Positions 63,297 through 64,000 of a DNA stretch of 64,000 bases are shown here, piece by piece. The DNA comes from UBA1952 sp965200035. Lineage in GTDB: Bacteria; Bacteroidota; Bacteroidia; Chitinophagales; Chitinophagaceae. Location: contig OZ241334.1 of NCBI GenBank assembly GCA_965200035.1, positions 1 to 64,000 on the forward strand, given 5' to 3'. The notes beneath the pieces are model-generated. The model was not told where the DNA came from. It made no database searches and saw only the letters and a program-made list of their open reading frames with translations. Position 1 is the stretch's first letter. Every line of letters starts with the position of its first letter. The translations under genes and the position numbers were made by a program.

Positions 63297-64000
63297 ATGG
63301 CCAAAATAAAAGTTGCCAATCCGGTCGTTGAGCTGGACGGGGATGAGATGACCCGCATCATCTGGAAATTCATTAAAGACAAGCTGATCCTGCCTTACGT
63401 AGAGGTGGATATCAAATATTACGACCTCGGTATTGAGCACCGCGACGCTACAGACGATCAGGTGACGGTGGATGCCGCCAACGCGATCAAAGAATGTGGT
63501 GTGGGCATTAAGTGCGCTACCATCACTCCGGATGAAGACCGTGTAAAAGAATTCAACCTCAAGCAGATGTGGAAGAGCCCGAACGGCACGATCCGCAACA
63601 TTTTGGATGGTACGGTATTCCGCGAGCCTATCGTAATGAGCAATGTACCGCGCCTGGTGGTGAACTGGGATGCGCCGATCATCGTAGGCCGTCACGCCTT
63701 CGGCGATCAGTACCGTGCGACCGATTTTCTGACTAAAGGAAAGGGTAAGCTGACAATAAAGTTTGAAGGCGAGGATGGCACTGTGATCGAGCATGAAGTA
63801 TACAACTTCAAGGGCGATGGCGTGGCGCTGGCTATGTACAATACGGATGATTCTATCCGTGGTTTTGCCCATGCCTGCTTCAATATGGCGAAGAGCAAGA
63901 ACTGGCCTTTGTACCTCTCTACCAAGAATACCATTCTCAAGAAATATGATGGCCGTTTCAAGGATATTTTTGAAGAAGTGAGCAAAGAGTTTCAGGATGT
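63297..64000 (+). CDS. icd: NADP-dependent isocitrate dehydrogenase, 3' end beyond window
   Basis: 234 codons visible from ATG 63297. MAKIKVANPVVELDGDEMTR, KSPNGTIRNILDGTVFREPI, VGRHAFGDQYRATDF and FAHACFNMAKSKNWPLYLST are the eukaryotic-type (IDH1/2-like) homodimeric NADP enzyme. The substrate-binding SPNGTIRN and Arg of GRHAFGDQYRA are present. Oxidises isocitrate to 2-oxoglutarate in the TCA cycle. The gene is cut by the window edge, not broken. Confidence 0.93.
   Translation, partial: MAKIKVANPVVELDGDEMTRIIWKFIKDKLILPYVEVDIKYYDLGIEHRDATDDQVTVDAANAIKECGVGIKCATITPDEDRVKEFNLKQMWKSPNGTIRNILDGTVFREPIVMSNVPRLVVNWDAPIIVGRHAFGDQYRATDFLTKGKGKLTIKFEGEDGTVIEHEVYNFKGDGVALAMYNTDDSIRGFAHACFNMAKSKNWPLYLSTKNTILKKYDGRFKDIFEEVSKEFQD

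Overview
The window joins two unrelated genomes. Positions 1 to about 6,500 are AT-rich and eukaryotic. They carry a COPI-associated (Tvp15-like) membrane protein, a CapA-like protein, an interrupted unidentified coding region, and the 5' part of a CTF18 clamp-loader gene that is split by spliceosomal-type GT...AG introns of only 36-37 nt. Introns this small suggest a protist, perhaps a ciliate, but the species and genetic code cannot be settled from this stretch. From about 6,500 to the end the DNA is more GC-balanced and densely bacterial. Type IX secretion (T9SS) C-terminal sorting domains, TAnnTTTG promoter-like boxes, the futalosine menaquinone enzyme MqnE and the overall gene content point to a Bacteroidota bacterium, probably Chitinophagaceae-like. 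The join cuts CTF18 at its 3' side and a bacterial surface-protein gene at its 5' side, so a chimeric contig is far likelier than a biological fusion.

Layout of the bacterial part. 6.5-13.2 kb: a run of four co-directional secreted proteins, the first three rich in tail-fibre-like repeats and the last with a T9SS sorting domain. 13.5-17.5 kb: a LytS-type sensor kinase diverging from a secreted T9SS protein, followed by two decayed surface-protein genes. A conserved pair of direct repeats with 21-bp spacing lies in both relevant upstream regions and may be a shared operator. 17.6 kb: tRNA-Arg(TCT) with its terminator. 18-22 kb: an Fe-S oxidoreductase pair (Hdr/GlcF-like) interrupted by a DUF4279 gene. 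22-23.4 kb: two paralogous secreted proteins. 23.5-30 kb: topoisomerase IV subunit A, a bifunctional nuclease with UVR motif, MqnE and an aldehyde dehydrogenase.

30-36.4 kb: hydrolase, DUF3810 metalloprotease-like protein, orphan efflux adaptor, nucleoside transporter, flavin-type oxidase, SMR exporter and hibernation factor. 36.4-37.7 kb: a repeat-rich island in which inverted repeats flank a small XRE regulator, followed by a 21-bp minisatellite. 37.7-47.4 kb: nucleoid-associated protein, malic enzyme, a frameshifted multi-PAS kinase, an ABC ATPase, an FadL-like outer-membrane protein and Pth. 47.4-54.6 kb: Aat and TerC (overlapping), an M1 peptidase, a glycosyltransferase and Lon. 54.7-64 kb: a beta-barrel protein, a 21-bp palindromic tandem array, an AtpZ-type cluster with SprT, a second M1 peptidase, a pseudouridine synthase, a CoA-binding protein, GuaB, a PaaK-like ligase and the start of isocitrate dehydrogenase.

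Most of the bacterial part is housekeeping. The accessory interest lies in the surface-protein block with its putative operators and in the several repeat families. I did not find a clear new defence or mobile system.
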